From Rubrolithibacter sp043763625 (GTDB lineage Bacteria > Bacteroidota > Bacteroidia > Sphingobacteriales > Sphingobacteriaceae): a stretch of DNA of 51,598 nt. Each line of letters begins with the position of its first letter. The first letter of the stretch is position 1. Below the pieces are notes generated by a model, which worked only from the letters and a program-made list of their open reading frames with translations, did no database searches and was not told the DNA's origin. This document shows, in pieces, positions 8,782 through 17,290 of the stretch. Where the stretch lies: NCBI GenBank assembly GCA_043763625.1, contig JAYULL010000082.1, positions 1-51,598 on the forward strand, written 5' to 3'. Both the position numbers and the translations under genes were made by a program.

Positions 8782-9475
8782 AGAACTTTTTTTTGAAGAT
8801 TGGGGATTAATCGATTATAAACAGGCTTGGGATAAACAGGAAGCGTATTTTGCCGAAACTGTGCAAATAAAAATGACAAACCGAAATAACGGCACTCAAC
8901 TGCCTACCCCAAACTATCTCATTTTGGTTGAGCATCCACATGTTTATACCTTGGGCAAAAGCGGTAAACAGGCTAATTTATTGTTGAATGATAAACAGCT
9001 TCTCGAAAAAAAAGCTTCGTATTATAAAATAAACCGGGGCGGCGATATAACATACCACGGCCCGGGGCAAATTGCAGGCTATCCGATTTTAGATTTAGAT
9101 AATTTTTTTACCGATATACATCTTTACTTACGCACCTTAGAAGAAGCCGTAATTCAAACATTGGCAGAATTCGGAATTAAGGGCGAGAGATACGAAGGTT
9201 ATACCGGTGTTTGGTTAGACCCTAATAAACCTGAAGCTCGAAAAATATGTGCTTTGGGAGTCCGTTGCAGCAGATGGGTAACGATGCACGGCTTTGCTTT
9301 TAATGTAAATACCGATTTAGATTATTTTAAAAACATCGTTCCCTGCGGAATTGATGATAAGGACGTTACCTCCATGCAGCGAGAGCTGGGTAGGCTGGTT
9401 GATCAAGCGGAGGTTAAGAAGATTCTAAAAGAAAAAATCGCAGGGCTTTTCGAAATGTTACTTTTATATCCCTAA
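8771..9475 (+). CDS. lipB: Lipoyl(octanoyl) transferase
   Basis: The 234-residue protein moves octanoyl from octanoyl-ACP to lipoyl domains of 2-oxoacid dehydrogenases and the glycine cleavage H protein. Family motifs are all present: RGGDITYHGPGQIAGYPI, RKICALGVR with catalytic Lys158, and IVPCGIDDKDVTSM with nucleophile Cys192. The ATG at 8771 is preferred over an in-frame start 30 bases earlier because family alignment begins at ELFFEDWGL and it gives a tight 11-base overlap with the upstream transferase gene. lipA is not in the window. Confidence 0.93.
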   Translation: MKNKELFFEDWGLIDYKQAWDKQEAYFAETVQIKMTNRNNGTQLPTPNYLILVEHPHVYTLGKSGKQANLLLNDKQLLEKKASYYKINRGGDITYHGPGQIAGYPILDLDNFFTDIHLYLRTLEEAVIQTLAEFGIKGERYEGYTGVWLDPNKPEARKICALGVRCSRWVTMHGFAFNVNTDLDYFKNIVPCGIDDKDVTSMQRELGRLVDQAEVKKILKEKIAGLFEMLLLYP

Positions 9476-9551
9476 CAGCATCCTGTTTCTTTACTTTTAC
9501 TTCTTCGTCTGCAAAACGACAACTTAAGACGAACTAAAACCATTAACTAAC

Positions 9552-11396
9552 ATGAAGAGATTTCTTTTTATTCCTGCACTTCTTTTAGCTTCGGGAAGTA
9601 TTTACGCTCAAACCGGAAGCTGGAAACGGGTTCAGGGTAGAATTATAACACCTTGGGCAGAGCAAGTTAAGCCGGAAAGCGTTTTACCGGAATACCCTCG
9701 CCCCCAACTTGCGAGAGAAAACTGGAAAAGTTTAAACGGCCTGTGGGATTTTTCGATTAAACCAAAAAAAGAAACTAAGCCGAATTCATATCAAGGAAAA
9801 ATTTTAGTTCCTTTCGCAGTTGAATCTGCTTTATCCGGCGTCGGAAAAAATGTAGGCAAAGACAGCCTCCTTTGGTACCGAACTTCTTTTATCGCTCCCA
9901 CAAACAAAGGTGTAACCTTGTTGCATTTTGGAGGTGTTGATTGGGAAACTGAAGTATACATTAACGGGAAAAAGGTTGGAATGCACCAAGGCGGTAATGA
10001 TCCGTTTACTTTCGATATTACCTCTTTTGTAAAAAAAGGCGGCAAGCAAGAATTGATAGTCAGAGTTTGGGACCCGACTGATGAAGGCCCTCAGCCTCGC
10101 GGAAAGCAGGTTAGAAAACCGGAAGGAATTTGGTACACTCCGGTTACCGGCATTTGGCAAACCGTTTGGTTAGAAACCGTTCCGGGAACTTATATAAATT
10201 CAACTAAGCAGACTCCGGACATAGACAACGGAGTACTGCGTGTCTCTTCAAATGTTGTTAATGCGAAACCGGGCGATAAAGTGCAAATTTCAGCCTGGGA
10301 CGGATCAAAAAAAGTTACCGAACAAACCGTAGATGTAAAAGACGGGGCTGTTTTACCTATTCGTAATGCAAAATTGTGGTCGCCCGAAAGTCCGTTTTTG
10401 TACGATTTAAAAGTTGCGCTTGTACGCAACGGAAAACCGGTTGACGAAGTTAAAAGCTATTTCGCAATGCGGAAAAGCTCCATGGCCATGGATAAAACCG
10501 GGATACAGAGAATGTTGCTCAACAACAAATTCGTATTTCAATACGGTCCCTTAGACCAAGGTTGGTGGCCGGATGGTTTATACACTGCCCCTACCGATGA
10601 GGCTTTAAGGTTTGATATCGAAAAAACTAAAGAAATGGGCTTTAATATGATTAGAAAGCATATTAAGGTTGAACCAGCCCGTTGGTATTACCACTGTGAT
10701 AAATTAGGCATGTTGGTTTGGCAAGACATGCCGAGCGGTGACTTAGGAAACAGATGGGACAGCAGGCCCGGAGTTGTGGGCCAAGGAACTGAACAAAACC
10801 GGTCAGCGGAATCCGAAGGATATTATCGAAAAGAATGGAACGAGATCATGGATGATCTTTATAACTTCCCTTCTATTGTAGTTTGGGATCCGTTTAACGA
10901 AGCTTGGGGACAGTTTAAAACAGTAGAAATTACAGAATGGACGATGAAAAAAGATCCTTCTCGTTTAGTTAACAGCGCCAGCGGAGGTAACTTCTTTTTA
11001 ACCGGCCATATTGTGGATTTACACAATTATCCTGAGCCTGCAATGCCGCGTCCCGAGATTTTCGGTTCAAGACAAGCCTTGGTTTTAGGGGAGTTCGGTG
11101 GTTTAGGACTTCCTTTAACCGGTCATACCTGGCAACAGAAAGACAATTGGGGCTATCAAACTTTTAAAAACGCAGATGAACTGTTTAAGCGTTACTCGTC
11201 TTTTATGGACAAACTGGAAAGCTTGATTAAGCTTGGATTATCTGCAGCGGTCTACACTCAAACCACAGATGTGGAAGTAGAAACAAACGGCTTAATGACT
11301 TACGACCGCAAGGTTATGAAAGTTCCGGCAGAGCAATTAAGAGGTGTTACTCAAAAATTGTACAATCCGGCTTTGGTTGAAATTGATAATAAATAA
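9552..11396 (+). CDS. Secreted glycoside hydrolase family 2 protein
   Basis: The 614-residue protein has a signal peptide (1-19, ending IYA-Q). It shows an N-terminal GH2 sugar-binding jelly roll (GLWDFSI, VDWETEVYINGKKVG, GIWYTPVTGIWQTVWLE), an immunoglobulin-like middle domain (about 220-310) and a TIM barrel. Glu450 in WDPFNEAWG fits the acid/base and Glu514 in LGEFGG fits the nucleophile. GH2 enzymes cleave beta-galactosides, beta-glucuronides or beta-mannosides; this one could act on hemicellulose or host-like glycans, and specificity is open. It lies 76 bases after lipB and is probably an independent unit. Confidence 0.87.
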   Translation: MKRFLFIPALLLASGSIYAQTGSWKRVQGRIITPWAEQVKPESVLPEYPRPQLARENWKSLNGLWDFSIKPKKETKPNSYQGKILVPFAVESALSGVGKNVGKDSLLWYRTSFIAPTNKGVTLLHFGGVDWETEVYINGKKVGMHQGGNDPFTFDITSFVKKGGKQELIVRVWDPTDEGPQPRGKQVRKPEGIWYTPVTGIWQTVWLETVPGTYINSTKQTPDIDNGVLRVSSNVVNAKPGDKVQISAWDGSKKVTEQTVDVKDGAVLPIRNAKLWSPESPFLYDLKVALVRNGKPVDEVKSYFAMRKSSMAMDKTGIQRMLLNNKFVFQYGPLDQGWWPDGLYTAPTDEALRFDIEKTKEMGFNMIRKHIKVEPARWYYHCDKLGMLVWQDMPSGDLGNRWDSRPGVVGQGTEQNRSAESEGYYRKEWNEIMDDLYNFPSIVVWDPFNEAWGQFKTVEITEWTMKKDPSRLVNSASGGNFFLTGHIVDLHNYPEPAMPRPEIFGSRQALVLGEFGGLGLPLTGHTWQQKDNWGYQTFKNADELFKRYSSFMDKLESLIKLGLSAAVYTQTTDVEVETNGLMTYDRKVMKVPAEQLRGVTQKLYNPALVEIDNK

Positions 11397-11544
11397 TTTC
11401 ATGTAATTTAATTAGGGGTACCCTGTCATTGGCATATGAAAATTTGACTCGAATGCTTTTTGCCGAACATAGATTTCAGGATTTTTCTGACGACTTTGCA
11501 AATTGGGTTTTGTTTTACGGCCCTGAAGGAGGAGAAAACGTATA

Positions 11545-12336
11545 ATGGAAAACCTTTATGTGATTAAAATAGGCGGAAATGTAATTGACAATTCCGAAAA
11601 TCTGCATTATTTCTTAAAAGATTTTTCCGATTTGGAAGGAGCAAAAATCTTGATACACGGCGGCGGGAAAATTGCCACCGAACTTTCGCACACTCTTGGA
11701 ATAGAGCCTAAAATGGTCGACGGAAGACGGATAACCGACGTTGAAACCCTTCGGATAGTTACCATGGTTTATGCCGGGTTAATCAATAAGAATATCGTAG
11801 CTCAACTTCAACGTTATGAAACCTGCAACGCTATCGGTTTGACCGGCGCCGACGCTAACTTGATAAAAGCAAAAAAACGTCCTGTCAAGGATATTGATTA
11901 CGGCTTTGTCGGTGATTTAGATGAAGATTCTGTTAATACCGAAAGTTTAAGTGCAATACTTGACGAAGGCTTTGTTCCTGTTTTTTCGGCAATAACGCAC
12001 GATGGAGAAGGTCAGCTTTTAAATACAAATGCCGATACCATTGCCTCATCTATCGCGGTAGCCATGACGACGGTTTATAATGTAAGTTTGATTTATTGCT
12101 TCGAGAAAAAAGGAGTTTTACAAGATGTTAACGATGAGTTATCATTAATACCGGAAATTAGTTCCGACAAATTTGAATCGCTTAAAGTAGAAAATATCAT
12201 TGCCGGAGGGATGGTTCCGAAATTGGAAAATGCGTTTAAAGCGATAAAAAAAGGAGTGAAGGAGGTTTATATCGGAAAATCAGACGAACTTAGCACTTTA
12301 AAAACCGGTTCTCTCGGGACCCGATTATTTGAATAA
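11545..12336 (+). CDS. argB: N-acetylglutamate (or N-succinylglutamate) kinase
   Basis: The 263-residue amino-acid-kinase fold protein has KIGGN (Lys8), the glycine loop LIHGGGKIATELS, GLTGADANLIKA and a C-terminal AGGMVPKLENAFKAI motif, as in ArgB. It phosphorylates the N-acylated glutamate in step 2 of arginine synthesis. Some Bacteroidota use succinyl instead of acetyl intermediates, and this cannot be decided here. A strong Shine-Dalgarno (AAGGAGGAG, 11526-11534) precedes the ATG at normal spacing, unusual for this window. Its end is immediately followed by proC. The preceding arg genes (argG, argC, argD, argF) are not upstream within the window. Confidence 0.92.
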   Translation: MENLYVIKIGGNVIDNSENLHYFLKDFSDLEGAKILIHGGGKIATELSHTLGIEPKMVDGRRITDVETLRIVTMVYAGLINKNIVAQLQRYETCNAIGLTGADANLIKAKKRPVKDIDYGFVGDLDEDSVNTESLSAILDEGFVPVFSAITHDGEGQLLNTNADTIASSIAVAMTTVYNVSLIYCFEKKGVLQDVNDELSLIPEISSDKFESLKVENIIAGGMVPKLENAFKAIKKGVKEVYIGKSDELSTLKTGSLGTRLFE

Positions 12337-12337
12337 T

Positions 12338-13159
12338 ATGGAAATTTCATCAGGTAACATTTCAATATTAGGCAGTGGCAATATTGGTATCTCTTTAGCT
12401 AACGGTTTAGTAAAATCAAATTATTGTTCGGCCGGGCAGATTCATCTCACAAGAAGAAACCTTGCAAACTTGGCGGAGCAAGAGCAACAGGGTTTTAAAA
12501 TCGGCTCTGACAATAAAAAAGCGGTTTCCGATTCGACGGTAATTATTTTGGCTGTTCTCCCTCAACAATTAGACAAGGTTTTGGAAGAGATCAACCCGGC
12601 AATTATTCCCGACATACATCTTGTTATTTCTGTTATTTCGGGCGTTAGTTGCGCTGCGATAAGAACAAAACTCGGAGCCGGCGTACAGGTGGTTCGGGCC
12701 ATGCCCAATACAGCGATTTCAATCGGGCAATCTATGACTTGTATTGCTTCTGATACGGCCGACGACGATAATGTAAATATTGTAGAGCGCATGTTTCAAA
12801 CCGTTGGTTCTGTTGTCAAAATCAACGAAGAACTAATGACATCGGCCACCGCTTTATGCGCCTGTGGAATTGCGTTTTTTCTGCGAGCCATAAGAGCTGC
12901 GTCGCAGGGCGGAGTGGAAATCGGTTTTCATGCGGAAGACGCGTTAAAAATGGCAGTACAAACCGCAAAAGGCGCAGCGGATTTATTGCTGTTGCACGGC
13001 AGCCATCCCGAACATGAAATTGATAAAGTAACTTCCCCGAAAGGGTGTACTATTGCCGGATTAAACGAAATGGAGCATCAAGGCTTTAGTTCGTCATTAA
13101 TAAAAGGTATAAAACTTTCGGCCGAAAAAGCCGGAGCTTTATACACTAAAAAAGAATAA
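12338..13159 (+). CDS. proC: Pyrroline-5-carboxylate reductase family protein
   Basis: The 273-residue protein starts with a Rossmann dinucleotide motif (ILGSGNIGISLANGL). It carries VVRAMPNTAISIGQ in the middle and the ProC C-terminal signature VTSPKGCTIAGLNEME. It reduces pyrroline-5-carboxylate to proline with NAD(P)H. The ATG at 12338 is chosen; a TTG nine bases earlier would overlap argB. Placement between argB and argE is common in Bacteroidota arginine clusters and links glutamate-semialdehyde chemistry of arginine and proline routes. Confidence 0.88.
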   Translation: MEISSGNISILGSGNIGISLANGLVKSNYCSAGQIHLTRRNLANLAEQEQQGFKIGSDNKKAVSDSTVIILAVLPQQLDKVLEEINPAIIPDIHLVISVISGVSCAAIRTKLGAGVQVVRAMPNTAISIGQSMTCIASDTADDDNVNIVERMFQTVGSVVKINEELMTSATALCACGIAFFLRAIRAASQGGVEIGFHAEDALKMAVQTAKGAADLLLLHGSHPEHEIDKVTSPKGCTIAGLNEMEHQGFSSSLIKGIKLSAEKAGALYTKKE

Positions 13160-13164
13160 TTTTC

Positions 13165-14223
13165 ATGATCGAAAAACTTACTGAAGATAGTATTGCGTTA
13201 CTCAAAAAATTGATAAGCACACCGTCGTTCAGCCGCGAAGAAAGTCAGACTGCACAGATAATTGAACTTTTTTTAAAGCAACGCGGAATCAGAACGTATT
13301 CCAAGTTGAATAACATTTGGGCTTACAACAAACATTTCGACGCCTCGAAACCTACTATTCTATTAAACTCGCACCACGATACCGTAAAACCGAATTCCGG
13401 TTATACTCGCGATCCATTTTCGCCGGAAGTTGAAGACGGAAAACTTTACGGATTAGGAAGCAATGACGCCGGTGGGTGCTTAGTTTCTTTGATTGCCACT
13501 TTTATTTATTTCTATGATAAGGAAGATTTAAAATACAATTTCTGCCTTGCTACAACAGCCGAGGAAGAAATTTCCGGCAATAATGGATTAGAACTAGTCA
13601 TCCCGGATTTAGGTCCGCTGGAATTTGCTTTAGTCGGCGAGCCCACCTTAATGAATCTCGCCATAGCGGAAAGAGGTTTGATGGTTTTAGATTGTACTGC
13701 ACACGGAAAAGCCGGACATGCCGCCCGCGAAGAAGGTGAAAATGCTATTTACAAAGCGCTAAAGGATATCGAGTGGTTTCGGAATTACAGGTTCCCAAAC
13801 GTTTCTGATGTATTCGGACCTCTAAAGATGTCGGTGACTATTATTAATGCCGGTTCTCAGCATAATGTTGTTCCTGCAAAATGCGAATTTACCGTTGATG
13901 TTCGGGTAACTGATTCTTACCGAAATGAGGAAGTTTTAGAAATAATCCGGCAAAACGTTGAGTGCGATGTTACGCCTCGTTCGATCCGTTTAAAACCATC
14001 TTCGATAGACAAAAGCCATCCTATTGTTCAAGCCGGACTTGCTTTAGGCAGAACAACTTACGGTTCCCCAACCACCAGCGACCAAGCTTTACTTGATATT
14101 CCTTCGTTGAAAATCGGTCCCGGTGAATCAGGAAGGTCGCACATGGCGGATGAGTTTATTTATTTGGATGAGATTAGAGAAGGAATTGAGATTTATGTGA
14201 GACTTCTCGAGTCGGTGGTTTGA
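13165..14223 (+). CDS. argE: M20-family acetylornithine deacetylase-like enzyme
   Basis: The 352-residue protein is a di-zinc M20 amidohydrolase. His70 and Asp72 (NSHHDTV), Asp101 (LGSNDAGG), Glu133/Glu134 (TTAEEE), Glu159 (VGEPT) and a late His in GRSHMADE fit the metal and catalytic set. The dimerisation domain begins at about GLMVLDCTAHGKAGHAA. From its place between proC and argH it should deacylate N-acetyl- or N-succinyl-(citrul)ornithine. It starts 5 bases after the proC stop, so it is cotranscribed with it. Confidence 0.87.
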   Translation: MIEKLTEDSIALLKKLISTPSFSREESQTAQIIELFLKQRGIRTYSKLNNIWAYNKHFDASKPTILLNSHHDTVKPNSGYTRDPFSPEVEDGKLYGLGSNDAGGCLVSLIATFIYFYDKEDLKYNFCLATTAEEEISGNNGLELVIPDLGPLEFALVGEPTLMNLAIAERGLMVLDCTAHGKAGHAAREEGENAIYKALKDIEWFRNYRFPNVSDVFGPLKMSVTIINAGSQHNVVPAKCEFTVDVRVTDSYRNEEVLEIIRQNVECDVTPRSIRLKPSSIDKSHPIVQAGLALGRTTYGSPTTSDQALLDIPSLKIGPGESGRSHMADEFIYLDEIREGIEIYVRLLESVV

Positions 14224-14251
14224 TTTACGAATACTTGCAAAAGTAGATGTG

Positions 14252-14259
14252 TATCTTTG
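14252..14259 (+). promoter_or_regulatory. Bacteroidota-type -7 box TATCTTTG before the toxin-antitoxin-like pair
   Basis: A perfect match to TAnnTTTG lies 16 bases before the preferred ATG of the DUF433 gene, inside the arginine cluster. No convincing -33 TTTG at normal spacing was seen. It suggests the small gene pair, and perhaps argH, has an internal promoter. Confidence 0.45.
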
Positions 14260-14275
14260 GGTAAATTTTCTAGAA

Positions 14276-14500
14276 ATGACTGATTATCGCAATCATATAG
14301 AAATAAAACCGGACGTGCGGTTCGGCAAACCTTGTGTTAAATCTACCAGAATTTCAGTCGCTGATGTATTAGGTTGGCTGGCAACCGGAATGGATACTCG
14401 AGAAATTATTAATGACTTTCCCGAGCTTTCAGAAGAAGACGTTTATGCTTGTTTAGCTTACGCCGCCGATAGAGAACACCGAATCAGAGTAATTTCGTGA
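14276..14500 (+). CDS. DUF433 family protein (antitoxin-like)
   Basis: The 74-residue protein matches DUF433: KPDVRFGKPCVKSTRISVADV followed by helix-turn-helix-like WLATGMDTREIINDFPELSEEDVYACLAYA. Family members form small winged DNA-binding folds and usually sit directly before DUF5615 genes as putative antitoxins. The ATG at 14276 fits the conserved N terminus; an upstream in-frame ATG at 14249 would add nine unlikely residues and lie in the promoter. It overlaps the next gene by four bases (GTGA). Confidence 0.82.
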   Translation: MTDYRNHIEIKPDVRFGKPCVKSTRISVADVLGWLATGMDTREIINDFPELSEEDVYACLAYAADREHRIRVIS

Positions 14501-14832
14501 AGCTTCTTTTCGACCAAAATATTTCGTTTAGGATTGTCAAGATCCTAAATCCTAACTTTCCCCAATCTGCTCAAATACGAGAACTTGGTTTAGAAAACAC
14601 AGCTGATTTTGAAATTTGGCAGTATGCAAAAATTCAAAATTACGCTGTAGTCACCTTTGATGCCGACTTTACCGAATTTTCTAACTTGTATGGACATCCT
14701 CCTAAAATAATTTGGTTACGAATCGGTAACACACGCACACTATATATCGCAAATCTTCTTATTCAAAAGCAAGATTTGATTATAGAATTTTTAGAAGACA
14801 AGAATGTGTCCTGCCTTGAAATTCATCACTAA
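14497..14832 (+). CDS. DUF5615 PIN-like protein (toxin-like nuclease)
   Basis: The 111-residue protein starts with GTG overlapping the DUF433 stop. It has the DUF5615/Mut7-C-like PIN pattern: Asp6 in LLFDQNIS, Asp37/Glu39 in ENTADFEIW and Asp55/Asp57 in VVTFDADF, which fit an acidic metal site for RNA cleavage. The pair looks like a type II toxin-antitoxin module, although toxicity of this family is inferred rather than read here. It stands 12 bases before argH and separates argH from argE. Confidence 0.8.
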   Translation: MKLLFDQNISFRIVKILNPNFPQSAQIRELGLENTADFEIWQYAKIQNYAVVTFDADFTEFSNLYGHPPKIIWLRIGNTRTLYIANLLIQKQDLIIEFLEDKNVSCLEIHH

Positions 14833-14844
14833 ATCTGAAATCAA

Positions 14845-16182
14845 ATGAAGCTTTGGCAAAAAGATAAACAAGTAGAGGCATCGGTAGAAAAATTCACGGT
14901 AGGTAAGGACCGAGAAATGGACGAGCAAATGGCTGCTTTCGATGTACTTGGTTCGCTTGCGCATACTCAAATGCTGGAGACGATCGGCTTGTTAAGCGAA
15001 GAAGATTTAAGTCAGATACAAAAAGAACTGAAAGTAATATACAAAGAAATTGAAGAGGGAAGATTTTCTATTCAAGAAGGCGTTGAAGATGTGCATTCCC
15101 AAGTAGAACTACTATTAACGCAACGAATCGGCGAAGCCGGAAAAAAAATCCATAGCGGACGTTCGCGTAATGATCAAGTTTTGGTGGACCTAAAGCTTTT
15201 CTTCCGGCACCAAATTCAACACACGGTAGAAAATATAGATCAGTTATTCCGGCAATTGATTTCTTTAAGCGAAGAGCACAAGAACAAACTTCTTCCCGGA
15301 TATACGCATTTGCAAATTGCCATGCCTTCGTCTTTCGGTTTATGGTTTGGTGCTTACGCTGAAAGCTTGACGGATGATTTAGAAATGCTTTTAGCTGCTT
15401 GGAAAATCACTAATAAAAATCCTCTCGGTTCTGCTGCCGGATACGGTTCTTCATTTCCGTTGAACAGAACTTTAACTACTCAACTTTTAGGTTTCGAAAG
15501 CTTAAATTATAATGTAGTGTATGCGCAAATGGGACGTGGAAAAACCGAAAGAATAGTAGCTCAAGCGATGTCGTCAGTTGCAGCAACGTTAGCAAAGTTT
15601 TCAATGGATGTCTGTCTGTTCATTAACCAAAATTTCGGGTTTATTTCCTTTCCGGATGAACTTACCACAGGCTCAAGCATTATGCCGCACAAAAAGAATC
15701 CGGACGTGTTTGAACTGATACGTTCGCGTTGCAATAGAATTCAGGCTCTGCCGAATGAAATCGCTATCATGACGACTAACCTTCCTTCCGGTTATCATCG
15801 CGATTTGCAGTTGTTAAAAGAAAACCTTTTTCCGGCATTCGAATCCCTAAACGAATGTCTGATCATCGCAACATTTATGCTCCAAAATATTGTTGTGAAA
15901 GATGATTTGTTAAAGGACAAAAAGTACGCGTATCTCTTCAGTGTAGAAGTGGTAAATAACCAAGTTCTAAAAGGCGTTCCGTTTCGGGAAGCGTATAAAA
16001 ACGTAGGTATGGATATTGAGAAAGGACAATTTGTTGCACCCGAAACTGTAAACCATACTCACGAAGGAAGTATCGGAAATCTTTGCAATAAAGAAATATC
16101 AGCTGCTTTTGAAGACCTATTATCTTCCTTCAACTTTAAAAAAGTTGAAGAGGCTTTGGCGGCATTAGTGCAAGAGAATTAA
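14845..16182 (+). CDS. argH: Argininosuccinate lyase
   Basis: The 445-residue protein has the fumarase/lyase signature GSSIMPHKKNPD (276-287) with the catalytic serine region at 277/278, HSGRSRNDQV in the N-terminal part and GYTHLQIAMPSSFG. It splits argininosuccinate into arginine and fumarate, the last step of the pathway. It follows the toxin-antitoxin-like pair by 12 bases, and its last four bases overlap the end of the convergent Fic gene. Confidence 0.95.
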   Translation: MKLWQKDKQVEASVEKFTVGKDREMDEQMAAFDVLGSLAHTQMLETIGLLSEEDLSQIQKELKVIYKEIEEGRFSIQEGVEDVHSQVELLLTQRIGEAGKKIHSGRSRNDQVLVDLKLFFRHQIQHTVENIDQLFRQLISLSEEHKNKLLPGYTHLQIAMPSSFGLWFGAYAESLTDDLEMLLAAWKITNKNPLGSAAGYGSSFPLNRTLTTQLLGFESLNYNVVYAQMGRGKTERIVAQAMSSVAATLAKFSMDVCLFINQNFGFISFPDELTTGSSIMPHKKNPDVFELIRSRCNRIQALPNEIAIMTTNLPSGYHRDLQLLKENLFPAFESLNECLIIATFMLQNIVVKDDLLKDKKYAYLFSVEVVNNQVLKGVPFREAYKNVGMDIEKGQFVAPETVNHTHEGSIGNLCNKEISAAFEDLLSSFNFKKVEEALAALVQEN

Positions 16183-17264
16183 TATTTCTTCAGAATATTC
16201 ATCAATTCAAAATTCAGGTACAGCTTTTCTTTACCGACTTGTTCACTTTTTAAAAAGCCTTTATTTTCCAACTCTTTCAAATAATTACCAACGGTTTTTA
16301 AGTTCCCTAAACCTGCTCTTTCTAAATAACTTCTTTTGGTATAAGGCAGTTGAAACAAAACTTCGATAAGGTCTTTAGAATAGATATTCGGTAAAGTTTT
16401 CTGTATCTCTCTGCCCATTAAAGTCATTTTTTCTTCGATTACTTTTATCTGTGTCCGAGCTTTAACCGAGGTTTGTTCTATCATATCGAGCATATAAAAA
16501 ATCCACGTTTCCCAATCTCCCTTTTCCGTTACACCCCGCAAGTTTTTATAGTATTCGTTTTTGTGCTTTACAATGTAATTACTCAGGTATAAGGCAGGTA
16601 ATTCCAGCAGTCCGGTCAATTTTAAATACAACAACAAAATTATTCTGCCTGTTCTTCCATTACCGTCAAAAAAAGGGTGAATGGCTTCAAACTGATAATG
16701 GATTACAGCAAGCTTAATTAACGGGTCTGTTTCATCTTCGGCATGTATAAAATCTTCGAGGTTTTTTAGCTTTTCTCTTATTGTATTTTCACCTTCCGGC
16801 GGAGTGTAGACCACTTTTCCGGAAATAGGATTTGTTAATTGAGTACCCGGTGCATTGCGTATCCCCGACGTATTTTCTTTGATTATCTGCATAATAGAAA
16901 TAAACAGATTAGTTGTTAGCAGAGGCTTTTTCTTAAGCTGTTCAATCCCGAACCATAGCGCATCTTTATAGTGAATTACTTCTTTGGTGGCGTAATCCTC
17001 AATACTTTTGTCCGCAATTGTAGCTCGAAACAGCTCATCTTGTGTCGTTATTATATTCTCAATTGCAGAACTCGCTTGAGCTTCCTGTAAGTTTATAGTA
17101 TCGATAAACAGAGTGGGGTTTGGTAGATTAGTAATGGCACCTTTTAATTCAGACAAAGCTCTGCTGGACGAAATCAGTTTTTTAACTATTTTACCGGTTT
17201 CAATATCAGCGCTTGGAGGCAATGGCGGCAACTCATTATACGGCTTTTGAGGATGATAGGTCAT
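16179..17264 (-). CDS. Fic family protein with N-terminal inhibitory motif and C-terminal winged helix
   Basis: The 361-residue protein has a complete Fic motif HPFFDGNGRTGR (196-207, catalytic His196), so it should AMPylate (or otherwise nucleotidylate) hydroxyl groups of target proteins. An inhibitory SxxxEN motif (Ser65-Glu69-Asn70) lies N-terminal to it, the arrangement of self-inhibited class II Fic proteins, so no separate antitoxin is needed. Residues about 300-355 form a predicted winged helix (YTKRSYLERAGLGNLKTVGNYLKEL), suggesting DNA binding. Repeats over its promoter (17291-17369) are candidate autoregulatory operators. The gene ends tail-to-tail with argH, overlapping four bases. 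Targets are unknown. Confidence 0.9.
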   Translation of the reverse strand: MTYHPQKPYNELPPLPPSADIETGKIVKKLISSSRALSELKGAITNLPNPTLFIDTINLQEAQASSAIENIITTQDELFRATIADKSIEDYATKEVIHYKDALWFGIEQLKKKPLLTTNLFISIMQIIKENTSGIRNAPGTQLTNPISGKVVYTPPEGENTIREKLKNLEDFIHAEDETDPLIKLAVIHYQFEAIHPFFDGNGRTGRIILLLYLKLTGLLELPALYLSNYIVKHKNEYYKNLRGVTEKGDWETWIFYMLDMIEQTSVKARTQIKVIEEKMTLMGREIQKTLPNIYSKDLIEVLFQLPYTKRSYLERAGLGNLKTVGNYLKELENKGFLKSEQVGKEKLYLNFELMNILKKY

Positions 17265-17290
17265 AGCTTTAGAATAACAAGGGCGAGCAA

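Noticed and set aside
14276..14832. Recent mobile element carrying the DUF433/DUF5615 pair
   Set aside because: No flanking inverted or target-site repeats and no transposase; gain by transfer remains possible but is not shown.
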